Positions 43,114 to 52,953 of a stretch of 64,000 nt of DNA are shown piece after piece. The DNA lies in NCBI RefSeq assembly GCF_012044895.1, contig NZ_CP050695.1, positions 898,501 to 962,500 on the forward strand, written 5' to 3'. The stretch comes from Aquisalimonas sp. 2447 (GTDB lineage: Bacteria; Pseudomonadota; Gammaproteobacteria; Nitrococcales; Aquisalimonadaceae). The notes under the pieces were generated by a model. It did not search any database, was not told where the DNA came from, and worked only from the letters and a program-made list of their open reading frames with translations. Both the position numbers and the translations under genes were made by a program. Every line of letters starts with the position of its first letter. The first letter of the stretch is position 1.

Positions 43114-43211
43114 GCATCCTCCTCGGGCGTGCCCGGTTGCCAGGCTGTTCGCGGAGCAGTGTATTCTGCGCGCTTGCCGGAATCGATCCATCCTGCTCAC
43201 CGGGAGCCGCC

Positions 43212-44123
43212 ATGGGGTTAGCAACCGTCCACCATCCGGGCTACACCATCGATCTGCCCGACACGCATCCGTTCCCCATGCGCAAGTTCCGGGTTCTGCG
43301 GGAACAGCTCGCGGCCGCGCCGTATGCGCGTGTGGCGGAGTGGCTGCAACCGGAGCCGGTGGATCTGGCCCTGCTCACCCGTGTGCACACGCCGGAGTAC
43401 ATCGATGCGTTCCTGAATGGTCGGACCGAGCGCGCCGCCCAGCGGCGGACGGGGTTCCAGTGGTCAGAGGACCTGGTGGCCCGGGTGCGTCTGGAGACCG
43501 GTGGCACGGTGCGCACGGTGCAGGCGGCCCTGGAGTGCGGAATGGCCCTGAATACGGCCGGCGGCACCCACCATGCGCACGCCGATGCCGGCAGCGGTTA
43601 CTGCCTCATCAACGACATCGCCGTAGCCGCCGTCCATGCCCTGGCGAGTGGCTGGGCGCGGCGCATCCTGGTGGTGGATCTGGACGTGCACCAGGGTGAT
43701 GGCACCGCCGGGTTGCTCCGGGATGAGTCCGCGGTGTTCACGTTCTCCATGCATGCCCGCACCAACTTCCCGGCACGCAAACGCGCAAGCGATCTGGACA
43801 TCGCGCTGGATAAAGGGGTCGCGGACGGCGAGTACATGGACACGCTGGAACGCACGCTGCCTCGGCTGCTGTCGCAGGTGCGCCCGGAGCTGGTGATCTA
43901 CGACGCGGGGGTGGATGTGCATGCGCAGGACCGCCTGGGCCACCTGAACCTCTCCGACGCGGGCATCACCCGGCGCGATACCTATGTGCTGCAGACGTGC
44001 CGCGAGAGCGGCATTCCCGTGGCGGGGGTCATCGGCGGCGGTTACGACCGCGACATCGACGCACTGGCACATCGCCATGCGCTGCTGTTTCACGCCGCAC
44101 AGGGGGTGTGGCACGCCTCCTAG
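43212..44123 (+). CDS. HDAC/acetoin-utilisation-type deacetylase
   Basis: A 303-residue arginase-fold deacetylase. The zinc and catalytic motifs are all visible: AGGTHHAHADAGSGYCLIND (paired His), VVDLDVHQGDGTA (Asp and His zinc ligands), FSMHARTNFP and YDAGVDVHAQDRLG (third zinc Asp). The active site is complete, so hydrolysis of an acetyl-lysine or acetylpolyamine is likely. The ATG at 43212 follows GGGAG and gives the typical N-terminus; an upstream in-frame start at 43098 would overlap the CIA30 gene. Confidence 0.92.
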   Translation: MGLATVHHPGYTIDLPDTHPFPMRKFRVLREQLAAAPYARVAEWLQPEPVDLALLTRVHTPEYIDAFLNGRTERAAQRRTGFQWSEDLVARVRLETGGTVRTVQAALECGMALNTAGGTHHAHADAGSGYCLINDIAVAAVHALASGWARRILVVDLDVHQGDGTAGLLRDESAVFTFSMHARTNFPARKRASDLDIALDKGVADGEYMDTLERTLPRLLSQVRPELVIYDAGVDVHAQDRLGHLNLSDAGITRRDTYVLQTCRESGIPVAGVIGGGYDRDIDALAHRHALLFHAAQGVWHAS

Positions 44124-44278
44124 CCGTGAGAAGCGGGCGGCAACTGGATCTAGTTCCGACGCCGGTCCCACGCTCGTTCGGCGGCTGCCGGGCCAGTGGC
44201 AGCTCGGGGTCGGTGGCCTGCATGTACCGCGGGGGATGAGTTTGACGCAGTCGGTGACTTGGCCCGTATCAGCGCTGG

Positions 44279-45373
44279 CTACAGCATCGCCCGCGCCTCA
44301 GTCCAGATTTGGGTGACAAGCTCGCCAGCGGGTTTCGCAGCAGCCATGGCCGCCGACTGTCCTGCCCACGCTTGCATGCGACGAATATCGTTAGCGGCTG
44401 CGCCGGCTTGCTTCATGGCCCCGATCAGGCCTCGCTGGATGGGGTAGGGGGCCGGCGCTTGTGCCTCGGGGGCCGCCATGGCGCGCACGAAATCGGTGTC
44501 AATGGAGCGGCCCGCCCGGCCGGTGAAAGCGCGGGTGAGCACCGTGTTCTCCGGTTCCAGGTGCTTCAGCGCATTGGCCCAGCTGGCGTGCGTTTCCGCC
44601 TCCGGGCAACGCAGGAAACCCGTTCCCATGATGGCGGCGCTTGCGCCGAGGGTGAGCGCCGCGGCGACCCCTCGGCCGTCCGCAATGCCGCCGGCGGCGA
44701 TAACGGGGATGTCCACGTGATCGGTAATCCGCGGCAGCAGGGCGAAAAGCCCGACTGACTGGCGTTCGCCGCGGGCCGGATCAAAGGAACCGCGATGGCC
44801 GCCGGCCTCGGCACCCTGGGCAATAATTGCATCGGCACCAGCCTCCTGCGCCTGCTGCGCCTCTTCGAGGGTGGTGGCTGTTGCAAACCAGCGAATGCCT
44901 GCCTGCTTGAAGCGCTCCACGAACTGCGGCGGGAACAGCCCCATGATGGAAGAGACGACGGGCGGCTGTGCCTCCAGGAATGCTTCGCACTGCGCCTCGA
45001 AGCCCGGGAGCGGAAGGTCCGCCGCGGATTCGGGGACCTCGGGTCCCCAGTTTGCGAGGAAAGCGCGCATGCGCGCTTCCGCGGCTGTGTCACGGTGTGC
45101 CGGCGGATCGGGAATCCAGACATTGAGCTGGAACGGACCGCGACTGTCGGCGCGGAATCCGTTCACCCACTCGTGTATGCCCTCAGGGGACGTCAGTAGC
45201 GCGCCCATCGCTCCCATGCTGCCGGCGTTGGCGACGGCGACCGAGAGGCTCACCGGGCAGGCGCCGGCCATGGGTGCGAGGAGGACGGGGACATCGAGCC
45301 CGTACGCGTCACAGAATTGTTCGGCGCGCTCGAGCGGGCTGATAGCAGGCGTTGGATGTCGTGACGGGCGCAT
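44279..45373 (-). CDS. Nitronate monooxygenase-like flavoprotein
   Basis: A 364-residue TIM-barrel flavoprotein of the 2-nitropropane dioxygenase/nitronate monooxygenase family. The FMN site is marked by [20 protein letters not shown] near the N-terminus, [20 protein letters not shown] (with the catalytic-region His) and [20 protein letters not shown]. These enzymes oxidise alkyl nitronates with O2, or in some members act as enoyl reductases. I chose the ATG at 45373, with AAGGAA upstream. It is monocistronic. Confidence 0.9.
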   Translation of the reverse strand: MRPSRHPTPAISPLERAEQFCDAYGLDVPVLLAPMAGACPVSLSVAVANAGSMGAMGALLTSPEGIHEWVNGFRADSRGPFQLNVWIPDPPAHRDTAAEARMRAFLANWGPEVPESAADLPLPGFEAQCEAFLEAQPPVVSSIMGLFPPQFVERFKQAGIRWFATATTLEEAQQAQEAGADAIIAQGAEAGGHRGSFDPARGERQSVGLFALLPRITDHVDIPVIAAGGIADGRGVAAALTLGASAAIMGTGFLRCPEAETHASWANALKHLEPENTVLTRAFTGRAGRSIDTDFVRAMAAPEAQAPAPYPIQRGLIGAMKQAGAAANDIRRMQAWAGQSAAMAAAKPAGELVTQIWTEARAML

Positions 45374-45477
45374 TGGTAGTTCCTTGTGGCGCGGGCGGCC
45401 GACGGTGGCCCTCGTAAGCGACTTGATCCGGTACATCCACCGTGATGTGATTCAGGACTTCCTTGGGATGAGCTGTT

Positions 45478-45590
45478 TAGACGAGCGGTGAGCGTCCCAT
45501 GTTCGAACTGGATGAGGGTAGCATGGCGGAGTCCGATCTGTTCCGCGAGGGAGTGGCGTTACATGCCGGCGGCCTTGCAACCCCGATTAC
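45478..45590 (-). pseudogene. Fragment of an XRE HTH gene
   Basis: The minus strand reads CKAAGM, a stop, then RHSLAEQIGLRHATLIQFEH and GTLT. This is clearly similar to the HTH of the XRE-ImmA protein at 34861-35910 (RKAAGMSLRALAEQTGL...LNKFEHGTLT). It has an in-frame stop and no continuation, so it is a small relic of a second antitoxin-type gene. Confidence 0.7.
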
Positions 45591-45620
45591 TCCTTCAGCA
45601 GCGCCCTGTATCCATACGCC

Positions 45621-46238
45621 ATGCCCAGAGCTGACGACCTGAAGCCTCATGTTGCCCCGTACTCCGAGCGGGCCCGAGAGTTCTTCCAGCAGTACGAGTC
45701 GATCCGGTTCGAGGAAGCGCATGCGCCGTGGTTGCAGTGCATGCCGGAGTCGCCGGGATTGGCCCTGGATGTCGGTTCGGGCAGTGGTCGTGATGCCCGC
45801 GCGCTTGCTGCACGGGGGTGGCGCGTAACCGCCGTAGAGCCGGCGGCTGGTCTGCGCGACCTGGCCGTTGCCGCAACTCGCGATGTATCCGGTGTGGAGT
45901 GGGTCGACAGCGCACTCCCGGAGCTTGCAGGCGTTGCTCCCGAAGGAGATGGGTTCGGTCTGATCCTCCTTTCCGCAGTGTGGATGCACTTGGTCCCGGA
46001 GGCCGGTCCGCGCGCGATGCTGCGGCTTGCCGAGCTGTTGGCACCACAGGGCGTGGTTGTGATGACTCTGCGCCATGGGCCGTCGCCGGATGAACGACAA
46101 TTCCACCCCTGTGATCGAGAGGTACTGGAAGAGCTTGCCCGGAAGTGCGGACTTGCCGTGCGGTTTGAAAACCGTGCCGACGACCAGTTGGGCCGCGACG
46201 GCGTGCGCTGGGAGACGGTTGTTCTCGGCTGGTCCTGA
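45621..46238 (+). CDS. Class I SAM-dependent methyltransferase
   Basis: A 205-residue methyltransferase. Motif I is LALDVGSGSGRDARALAARG, followed by the acidic VTAVEPA that binds the ribose of SAM, and a later GFGLILLSAVWMHL motif. It has no extra target domain, and the target could be a small molecule or protein. The family is common next to DUF3427 helicases and in regulators of stress, but the helicase here is on the opposite strand with a two-base gap, so the two are convergent and not an operon. Confidence 0.85.
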   Translation: MPRADDLKPHVAPYSERAREFFQQYESIRFEEAHAPWLQCMPESPGLALDVGSGSGRDARALAARGWRVTAVEPAAGLRDLAVAATRDVSGVEWVDSALPELAGVAPEGDGFGLILLSAVWMHLVPEAGPRAMLRLAELLAPQGVVVMTLRHGPSPDERQFHPCDREVLEELARKCGLAVRFENRADDQLGRDGVRWETVVLGWS

Positions 46239-46240
46239 GT

Positions 46241-49200
46241 CTATCCCTGCAGCCGCAGCGTGACACTCATGGGCGCTGTGCCGGTGTGGGACTCGTAGTC
46301 CACCGGGCCCAGGTACTGGAACGGGGCTGCCTTGCCGTCGGGGCCAAGCTTGTTCTCGCGCACGAACAGGTGAATGGTGATGCCGCGACGGGTATGTTCG
46401 ATGATTACCCGGCCCCGTTTGCTCTGCGGGGTGGTGCTGTTCTGCGTCTGCCAGTGGAAGGTGCGTTCGTCGATGAAGTAGTCCTGGTAGCGGTGGTCTT
46501 CGCCCTTGCCCTGTTTGTTCAGGGTGACCAGTAGCACGTGCGCCTTTTGCTCCGGGAGCACGATATGGCCGCTGTTCCAGCTCCCGGGGTTGAATGTGGT
46601 ACCGAAAAGCTCCGGGATGTCCTCGCGCATGAGCCACTGCCCCACCGCCAGTTCCAGTGGATCAAGTACGGCGCGCAATCGCGCACGGCTGCGCATGCTG
46701 TCGTCGGCGATGACGTCGTCGTAATCGGGATTGGTTGCCTTGAGGACGTAACGGCCATCGGCTGCTTTGGTGACGACACGCAGCAGATACTGGCTGTCGC
46801 CAGTTTCGTCCTGGCGCTCGATGACCACGGTGTCGCCGGTGATGGATCCTGCACTGCCGGGGGTGACGTGCTCCAGCAGGAGGTAATCGCCGTCATGAAC
46901 GGGGTTGCGACCGCCGTTCATGGACTCCCCGGACGCCCGGGCGATGAAGTGTCGTTCGGGGTCGATGCGACCGTGACCGGGGCCGACGGTACGGTACTCC
47001 TCGGCATCGGCGCGTCCGCTCTTGAAGTGGCCGCAGGCCACGCGGATGTTGGGAAAGTAGGGGAGTTCCGGCCGCGACGATGCTCCTGGGAACGGCACGA
47101 CGGTTCCGGAGCCCTCTGGGGTGTGCGGTAGCCGCTGCTCCCGATAGCGGGCCAGCCGGTAGTCCACGATCTCCTGCAGCATGGCGGCGAATGCATCCAG
47201 CTGCTCGGATGCGACGACTCGCGCAGGAGTGAACCGGCCCTCACGCAGCGTGAACCAGGACTGCTTCTGCTTGCCCTGATTGCCCCCGGTCCAGGCGTTG
47301 ATGGGGTTCCTTTGCCAGTACGCGCGCCAGGCCTCCGGGTCGATGCTGTCCAGCGCGTCGAACTGGCCCTCCAGGTCGGCAGCCAGATCGGGTCGCCGGC
47401 GCAGAACGTCCAGGGACGCCGTCGCCAGCGCATCCACCGTCGGCGGGTCCTGGAAGCCATCGATCTCCAGCAGCGCCTCCAGCAGCACCATCTTGAACGA
47501 CTTGGTCATGGCGGTGGTTTCAACTTCCCGGAAGAAGTCGCCGTGGGCGGCCAGGCAGGCCTGCTCCGTGGAGTCGAGATCGCCGCACTCGTCCACGAAT
47601 GCCCACCAACTTCCGTACTGGCGTCGAAGCTGCTCCATGGCGATGCCGGAGCGGTAGAACTCCAGCAGAGTCGGACGCCGGCCCATGCTTGCCTTGAGGC
47701 CGTCGTACTCGTCGGCGATGCCGGATGGATTCAGCGACTTCAGAAACTCGATGAGCTGCAGGTCGTAGTTCACATAGCAACCCGGCGGGAGCTCGATGGT
47801 CTGCTTCTCTGCGCGTTCGGCGAATGCAGCAAGGGCACTGCGTGTGCCGGCGACCTCGAACAGTGCCTGCGGCTTGTTGAGAAACCCGCGGTGGTTGCCG
47901 ATGAAGTCGAGAATGGTCAGGCGCTCCTTGTTCGGAGCGGGGCGCAGCCCACGGCCGATCTGCTGCAGGAACAGGACCTTGGAGTCCGTGGGGCGCAGCA
48001 TCATGACGGTGTCGATGTCCGGCACGTCCACGCCTTCGTTGAACAGGTCCACGGAGAAGATGACCTGCGTGGCGCCGTTGCGGAGCTGGTCCACTGCCTC
48101 ATGCCGGTTGATTGCCGAGCGCGAATGGACGGCAACGGCACTGACGCCCGCTCCGGCGAACTGCTCCGCCATGAAGTCGGCATGGCTCGTGGATACGCAG
48201 AACGCGAGTGTGCGATGGCCCGCCTTGTCGCGCCACTCGCGCAGGGCGTGGCGGGCTCGGGCCAGGGTCGCGAGCCGGGTGCTCAGGGTCGCCGGGTCGA
48301 AGCGCCCGTTGCGCCACGGGATCTCTTCGTAGTCCACGTTCTCATCGAAGATCCCGTAGTAGGAGAACGGGCACAGCAGGTTCGAGCGGACGCCGTCGAA
48401 CAGGTTGCGTGTGTAGACCAGGTTGTCGTCGCACAGCGCCAGAATGTCGGCCTGGTCGGAGCGGTCCGGTGTGGCCGTAAGCCCGAGCAGAAAGCTGGGT
48501 GCGAAGTGCTGCAGCAAGCGGCGGTAGGTGCCGGCCGCGGCGTGGTGAAACTCGTCCACGACGATGTAATCGAAGTGATCCCGCGGGAACCGGCGTAGAT
48601 GCGCCTGGCGGTGCAGTGTCTGCACCGAGGCGAAGACCATGTCCGCCTCTTCCTCCCGTTGCTCGGCATAGTACCGCCCGACCCGGGCCCGGGGGAGAAC
48701 CCGCTGGAAGGTGGCTTCAGCCTGCATCAGGATCTCTTCACGGTGGGCCACGAACAGCACGCGCTTGGCCCCCATCTGCCGTGCATCGAAGGCGGCGAGA
48801 AAGGTCTTGCCGAGGCCGGTGGCCATGACCACCAGACCGCGCTGAAACCCGGCCTGCCGTGTGGTCGCCAGTGCGCCCAGGGCCTGTTGCTGCTCGCTGT
48901 TGGGTTGCGCCGGGGCGGGCTCGGGCTCGTCGCTGCCGGGCGCCACGCTGGGCGTATTCGGCCGCCGGCGACGTTCATACGCCTCGATCCAGCTGTGGCT
49001 CAGCGGCGTCGCCGCCGGGTCGTGGAACAGCCGCTGGAATGCCTGGCGGATCTCGGCGAAGCCGCGGCGTCCGGAGTCGTCGGCGGCGCCGGGATCCGTT
49101 ACGCGGTAGTTCCACTCCAGCCCGCTGGTCAGCGCGGTCTGACTGATGTTGCTCGACCCCACAAAGGCATCACCGCAGAGCACGCCCTGATCCGTGCGCA

Positions 49201-49525
49201 CGAAGATGTACGCCTTCAGGTGGAAGCTTTGGCCCGCGCTTTCATAGACGCGGACATCGGCACCGGCGTCCGCCAACAACATCAGTCGCCGCAGGGCGGC
49301 CGGGTCAGTGACGTCCAGGTAATCGCTGGTGAGGATGCGCACGCGTGCGTACGGCTGCTCTTCCAGTCGGCGGGCGAGTGCCTGGAACAGCAGCTCCAGG
49401 CCGCTTGCCTTGATGAAGGCCACGGCGAGGTCGATTTCGTCCGCGCGGTGAATCGCGTCCAGAAGTTCGCGGATCAGCGGTTGATCCGCGCCCCCGGTGA
49501 TGAGGTGCGGCTGCTCGGACTGCAT
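46241..49525 (-). CDS. PLD-nuclease/SF2 helicase/S24-like/DUF3427 protein
   Basis: A 1094-residue multidomain protein. An N-terminal phospholipase D-like nuclease (SFHLKAYIF with the HxK motif at about residue 103 and GSSNIS at about 124) is followed by an SF2 helicase: Walker A MATGLGKT near 234, the DEFHH box near 319, and VIFSVDLFNEGVDVPD plus QQIGRGLRP in the second RecA domain. A DUF3427 region follows, containing an S24/LexA-like segment (ARASGESMNGGRNPVHDGDY) and DTVVIERQ. The final ~200 residues complete DUF3427. Such proteins are thought to act in DNA restriction or phage defence. The domain order is known in databases, but its function is not established. Confidence 0.9.
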   Translation of the reverse strand: MQSEQPHLITGGADQPLIRELLDAIHRADEIDLAVAFIKASGLELLFQALARRLEEQPYARVRILTSDYLDVTDPAALRRLMLLADAGADVRVYESAGQSFHLKAYIFVRTDQGVLCGDAFVGSSNISQTALTSGLEWNYRVTDPGAADDSGRRGFAEIRQAFQRLFHDPAATPLSHSWIEAYERRRRPNTPSVAPGSDEPEPAPAQPNSEQQQALGALATTRQAGFQRGLVVMATGLGKTFLAAFDARQMGAKRVLFVAHREEILMQAEATFQRVLPRARVGRYYAEQREEEADMVFASVQTLHRQAHLRRFPRDHFDYIVVDEFHHAAAGTYRRLLQHFAPSFLLGLTATPDRSDQADILALCDDNLVYTRNLFDGVRSNLLCPFSYYGIFDENVDYEEIPWRNGRFDPATLSTRLATLARARHALREWRDKAGHRTLAFCVSTSHADFMAEQFAGAGVSAVAVHSRSAINRHEAVDQLRNGATQVIFSVDLFNEGVDVPDIDTVMMLRPTDSKVLFLQQIGRGLRPAPNKERLTILDFIGNHRGFLNKPQALFEVAGTRSALAAFAERAEKQTIELPPGCYVNYDLQLIEFLKSLNPSGIADEYDGLKASMGRRPTLLEFYRSGIAMEQLRRQYGSWWAFVDECGDLDSTEQACLAAHGDFFREVETTAMTKSFKMVLLEALLEIDGFQDPPTVDALATASLDVLRRRPDLAADLEGQFDALDSIDPEAWRAYWQRNPINAWTGGNQGKQKQSWFTLREGRFTPARVVASEQLDAFAAMLQEIVDYRLARYREQRLPHTPEGSGTVVPFPGASSRPELPYFPNIRVACGHFKSGRADAEEYRTVGPGHGRIDPERHFIARASGESMNGGRNPVHDGDYLLLEHVTPGSAGSITGDTVVIERQDETGDSQYLLRVVTKAADGRYVLKATNPDYDDVIADDSMRSRARLRAVLDPLELAVGQWLMREDIPELFGTTFNPGSWNSGHIVLPEQKAHVLLVTLNKQGKGEDHRYQDYFIDERTFHWQTQNSTTPQSKRGRVIIEHTRRGITIHLFVRENKLGPDGKAAPFQYLGPVDYESHTGTAPMSVTLRLQG

Positions 49526-49912
49526 CGCGGGTCCCTGACGCCCAAGGTGATTGTTTTTCTCGGTCGGAAACCGAGCGCAGTCCGTGTGCTCCGTGTTCCG
49601 CGCGCCCAGGATAACCGAATGATCAGGGGGTCACGAAAACGAGCATATTCTTGCGGTCGCTGTGCGGGTCGACTGGCTGACGGGCAGCGTGTAAGGCCAC
49701 TTTTCGGGGCTGTATGCTGTTGCGCTCCCTTGATGTGGAACCACCACGCCTGCGCTCGCGCGCCTTGTCGGCAAGGCGCACAACGTGAGCTCTGACACTA
49801 TGTCCTGAAATGTTGGTAACTTCGTATTCAGGCCGCCGTCGCCGGGGGAGGCGATGTACCTGGCTGCCTGGAAATCAGCTGCATGTGGCGTGCAGGCGCC
49901 AAGGAGTTTCCC
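49526..49912. other. Intergenic region between the helicase and SRAP genes
   Basis: Both neighbours are transcribed away from here, so it must hold two promoters, but I see no convincing -35/-10 pair. A perfect hairpin GCGCCTTG-TCGG-CAAGGCGC lies at 49760-49779. No gene is apparent. AAGGAG at 49901-49906 is the SRAP ribosome site. Confidence 0.5.
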
Positions 49913-50572
49913 GTGTGCGGCCGTTACGCGTTCTACGATTCCCGTCGACGCATCGCCGAATTGCTCCACTTGGACTCTGACGAGCCGGAGTTCACTCCGC
50001 ACTACAACATCACCCCGGGAACTCATCCGCCCGTGGTCTGGCAGGACGATGATGGTCTCCAGCTTCGGCAGTGCCTGTGGGGGTTCCGCCCTCCCTGGGC
50101 CGGCGACGACGCACCGCGCCCCATCAACGCCCGCGCCGAGAAGGTTGCCACGTCCCCTTTCTTCCGTCATGCGTTTGCGCGCCACCGGTGCCTGGTGCCG
50201 GCCAACGGTTGGTTCGAATGGCAAACCCGGGAAGGTAAGGGCAAGGTCCCTCACTACATCACGCACGCCGAGAATGGCGAACTGCTGATGTTCGCCGGAA
50301 TCTATGATCCTCAGCGCGAAGACAAGGAGGCCAACTTCGCCATCATCACCCAGCCCGCCGCGACGCCGATCGCCCACATCCATCCGCGAATGCCGCTTGT
50401 GCTTGACCCCGGGTCATATGGCGCCTGGCTCGACCCTTCACTGACCGAGCGCGATGCCATCAAGGCGGCGGTCCGGTCGCGCAACGCGGGGGAACTGCTC
50501 CACTGGGCTGTGAGCACCCGGGTGAACAAGCCCGATAACGATGATGCGGGTATTATCTCGAACGAGGAGTGA
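49913..50572 (+). CDS. yedK: SRAP-domain protein (YedK/HMCES family)
   Basis: A 219-residue SRAP protein that forms a DNA-protein crosslink at abasic sites in single-stranded DNA to protect them. The start must be the GTG at 49913: AAGGAG is six bases upstream, and the next codon is Cys, which becomes the catalytic N-terminal residue after Met removal (then GRYAFY). The other active-site residues are present: Asn in HYNITPG, Glu in GWFEWQ and His in HIHPRMP. Starting upstream at 49883 would bury the Cys and abolish function. It is divergent from the PLD helicase gene. Confidence 0.92.
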   Translation: MCGRYAFYDSRRRIAELLHLDSDEPEFTPHYNITPGTHPPVVWQDDDGLQLRQCLWGFRPPWAGDDAPRPINARAEKVATSPFFRHAFARHRCLVPANGWFEWQTREGKGKVPHYITHAENGELLMFAGIYDPQREDKEANFAIITQPAATPIAHIHPRMPLVLDPGSYGAWLDPSLTERDAIKAAVRSRNAGELLHWAVSTRVNKPDNDDAGIISNEE

Positions 50573-50711
50573 TCCCCGTCTCTTCGGAACATGAACGATC
50601 CGAAGACGGTGAGAAGCACATGCTGTCCCGTCGCGTTAGCGCAGGGTGCTGGTGCCCATGGCCCGGATGCCCGCTGACCACTGTGCTGTGCGCCGATCGT
50701 CGGCGGGTGGC

Positions 50712-51704
50712 TCAGGGCTCGTCAGGGTACTGCAACGCCCACTGGGTTCGCAGTTCATCCATGGTTGCAGCGATGGCGACGGATTCGGCCAGGGGCATGG
50801 TCGGGTGCTCCTTGCGCCCGCGTCGCACCATGTCGGCAACCTCCCGGGCCTCGTGGCCGTAGCCGTTTCCGGTCACCGGGTGGTATTGGTGGTTCGTCTC
50901 GCCATTGTTGCGAGTGAGCGAAACGCACTCCGGTCGGAAGAAAGGTGCTTGCAGCGTGAGACGTCCTTGAGTTCCGCAAAGGACCGCCTGCTGTGGGGTG
51001 TTCAGTTCCAGTGCACCGAAGAGTTGGGCAACAGCTCCGCTGCCGTATGCCAGGGTGTAGGCGCTGTGCCCGTCGACGCCGGTCTCCGTCCAGCGTGCCC
51101 TCCCGTACACATTGGTGGGGCGGCCGAGGGCCTTATGAGCCAGGGCGATGGTGTACACGCCCACGTCCAGTAGTGCGCCCCCGCCCAGCGCGGGGTTGAA
51201 CAGTCGACTGTCCGGTGCCAACGGGACATCGATACCGAAATCCGCAAACAGCGCTCGGGGTTCGCCGATGGCTCCCTGGCGCAGAAGTGTCATGAAGGCG
51301 TTCATGGCCGGCAGGAAGCGGCTCCACATCGCCTCCATGAGAAAGACGCCACGCTTCTGGGCGAGGTCGGCGAGAGCGGTGACCTGAGCCACGTTCAGAC
51401 CCATGGGTTTCTCGCAGAGCACCGGGTATTCGCTCTGCAGCGCGGCCATGGTTGCGGGGAGGTGATCGCTGTGCGGGGTTGCGATGTAGATTGCGTCGAT
51501 GTTGCCGCTGGACGTCAGCGCATTGATGCTGTCCGTGACGGTGGCCCGCAATCGTTGTGACTGCGCGAACGCGTGTCCGCGGTCACGGCTTCGTGATACG
51601 ACCGCCGTGACCTCCATGCCCGGCTCTTGCTGAATGTCTTCGGCGAAGATAGTTGCGATTCTCCCGGTGCCCACGATTCCCCAGCAGAATGTGTCCTCAC
51701 GCAT
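50712..51704 (-). CDS. Gfo/Idh/MocA-family oxidoreductase
   Basis: A 330-residue NAD(P)-dependent oxidoreductase. The Rossmann motif is FCWGIVGTGRIATIFAED, the substrate-site Lys is in VLCEKPMGLN, and GGGALLDVGVYTIALAHKAL is the family's C-terminal-domain motif. Members dehydrogenate sugars, inositols or dihydrodiols; this one is closest in look to trans-1,2-dihydrobenzene-1,2-diol dehydrogenase-type proteins, but I cannot assign a substrate. The ATG at 51704, after AGGAG, is clearly the start; the frame extends upstream only into a BCCT remnant. Confidence 0.9.
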   Translation of the reverse strand: MREDTFCWGIVGTGRIATIFAEDIQQEPGMEVTAVVSRSRDRGHAFAQSQRLRATVTDSINALTSSGNIDAIYIATPHSDHLPATMAALQSEYPVLCEKPMGLNVAQVTALADLAQKRGVFLMEAMWSRFLPAMNAFMTLLRQGAIGEPRALFADFGIDVPLAPDSRLFNPALGGGALLDVGVYTIALAHKALGRPTNVYGRARWTETGVDGHSAYTLAYGSGAVAQLFGALELNTPQQAVLCGTQGRLTLQAPFFRPECVSLTRNNGETNHQYHPVTGNGYGHEAREVADMVRRGRKEHPTMPLAESVAIAATMDELRTQWALQYPDEP

Positions 51705-51748
51705 GAATCGCTCCTGTCTGGCGTCTGCCGGCGATGAGCGTTGCCTGC

Positions 51749-52211
51749 GCTCGCCGAGAAAGGGATAGAACACCGAGCTCACGCGCGTCGGCAGCCTGTA
51801 CCGGGAGATGATGAAGGCGAACGTCAGGCCTGGGAGGGTGCAGATCGCCCAGGTGTGCAGGCCCAGATGATAGAGCGAGAAGTCCGTGGCTTCGCGTGTT
51901 GCCTATACGGTATAGGGCTTGGTGTCTGCGTAGGGGGGCTTGCGAGGTGCAGGGTCGGCTTGGCCTCGCCCTAGGACATCAACACCGTGCCGATGCCGCC
52001 GGCGAAGAGCATGGTGAACCAGGACAGCAGGGAAATATTCGGGACGGTCGTCCAGCTCACCGAGGCGTAGCGCGCCGAAAGGGCTGAAGGCAAGCCAGAG
52101 CAGGAACAACAGTCAGCTGGTTGCGCCGAAGATGAAGAGCCAGCCGAGATAGGTCACGATCCAGCCGCGCCCATCCAGTGCAACCGCACCAACGAGGTGC
52201 CGACCCAACAT
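51749..52211 (-). pseudogene. N-terminal part of a BCCT-type transporter, broken
   Basis: On the minus strand, GWIVTYLGWLFIFGATS, then LLFLLWLAFSPFGALRLGEL, ADTKPYTV and FSLYHLGLHTWAICTLPGLT follow the N-terminal order of betaine/carnitine/choline transporters. They are interrupted by an in-frame stop near 52110 and by frame changes around 51975-52060. The frame ends at FYPFLGER, less than a third of a normal BCCT protein. It is a dead remnant of an osmolyte transporter. 52212-52509 beyond it holds no recognisable gene. Confidence 0.8.
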
Positions 52212-52509
52212 CTGTCATGTAGACCGTTTGGGGCCGTGAACAACTGTTACTTGACCTGGGTGACCAGCGTGACAACCGAAGACCGTGACCAGCCGCAGCC
52301 GAAGTTCGGGACCACATCCGGATATTCCCTGTGCGCTATCTCAGTGCGTCCTGCACGCTCCCGCGTCAGGCAGGAGTGCGCAGGAAACCTCGTGAAAGGG
52401 TGGGCATGACACGCTTTTCGGTCAGCATGGCACGAGGTCTGCAAAGGTCAGATCGCCCACTGGATCCGAATGAGGAGCCAGGGTGTCGATCAAACATCTG
52501 GAGCAGAGC

Positions 52510-52905
52510 ATGAATGACCTCGCCTATCGCATCATTGCCGGTGCCCCGAGCCCGGTCGCACCGTTCAGCCATGCTGTCGAAACCGGCGACTGGGTTTTTC
52601 TCACGGGGCAGATACCCCAGGACCCGACCAATGATGCCGCAAGCTTCCCCGTGGACATCGCGGCCCAGACCCGACAGACCATGGAGAACCTGAAAACGGT
52701 TTTGAAAGGACTTGATCTCGGGCTTGGGAACGTGGTCGCCGTCCGCGTCTTTCTCACCGACTTTTACCGCGACTACGCGGAAATGAACGCTATCTACGAA
52801 AGCTATTTCCCGAAGGATCAGCGCCCAGCAAGGACTTGCATCGGAGTCACCGGGCTCGCCAGAGAGGCGCTCGTTGAGATCGATCTGATCGCCCGGCGAA
52901 CCTGA
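52510..52905 (+). CDS. RidA-family protein of the amino acid ABC operon
   Basis: A 131-residue cytoplasmic RidA/YjgF protein with the family features GDWVFLTGQIPQDP near the N-terminus, the central MENLKTVLKGLDLGLGNVVA and the C-terminal RPARTCIGVTGLAREALVEI with the imine-binding Arg. RidA hydrolyses reactive imine/enamine intermediates from amino acid metabolism. It starts at 52510 after GGAGCA; an in-frame GTG at 52483 is possible. It is the first gene of a unit that includes an amino acid importer. Confidence 0.9.
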   Translation: MNDLAYRIIAGAPSPVAPFSHAVETGDWVFLTGQIPQDPTNDAASFPVDIAAQTRQTMENLKTVLKGLDLGLGNVVAVRVFLTDFYRDYAEMNAIYESYFPKDQRPARTCIGVTGLAREALVEIDLIARRT

Positions 52906-52953
52906 ACGACCATGACCTTCCAAAGTGTCGACATACTAACGAGGTAAACCACC

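Noticed and set aside
47312-48598. 428-codon plus-strand frame
   Set aside because: Antisense to the PLD-helicase gene; shadow of a GC-rich coding region.
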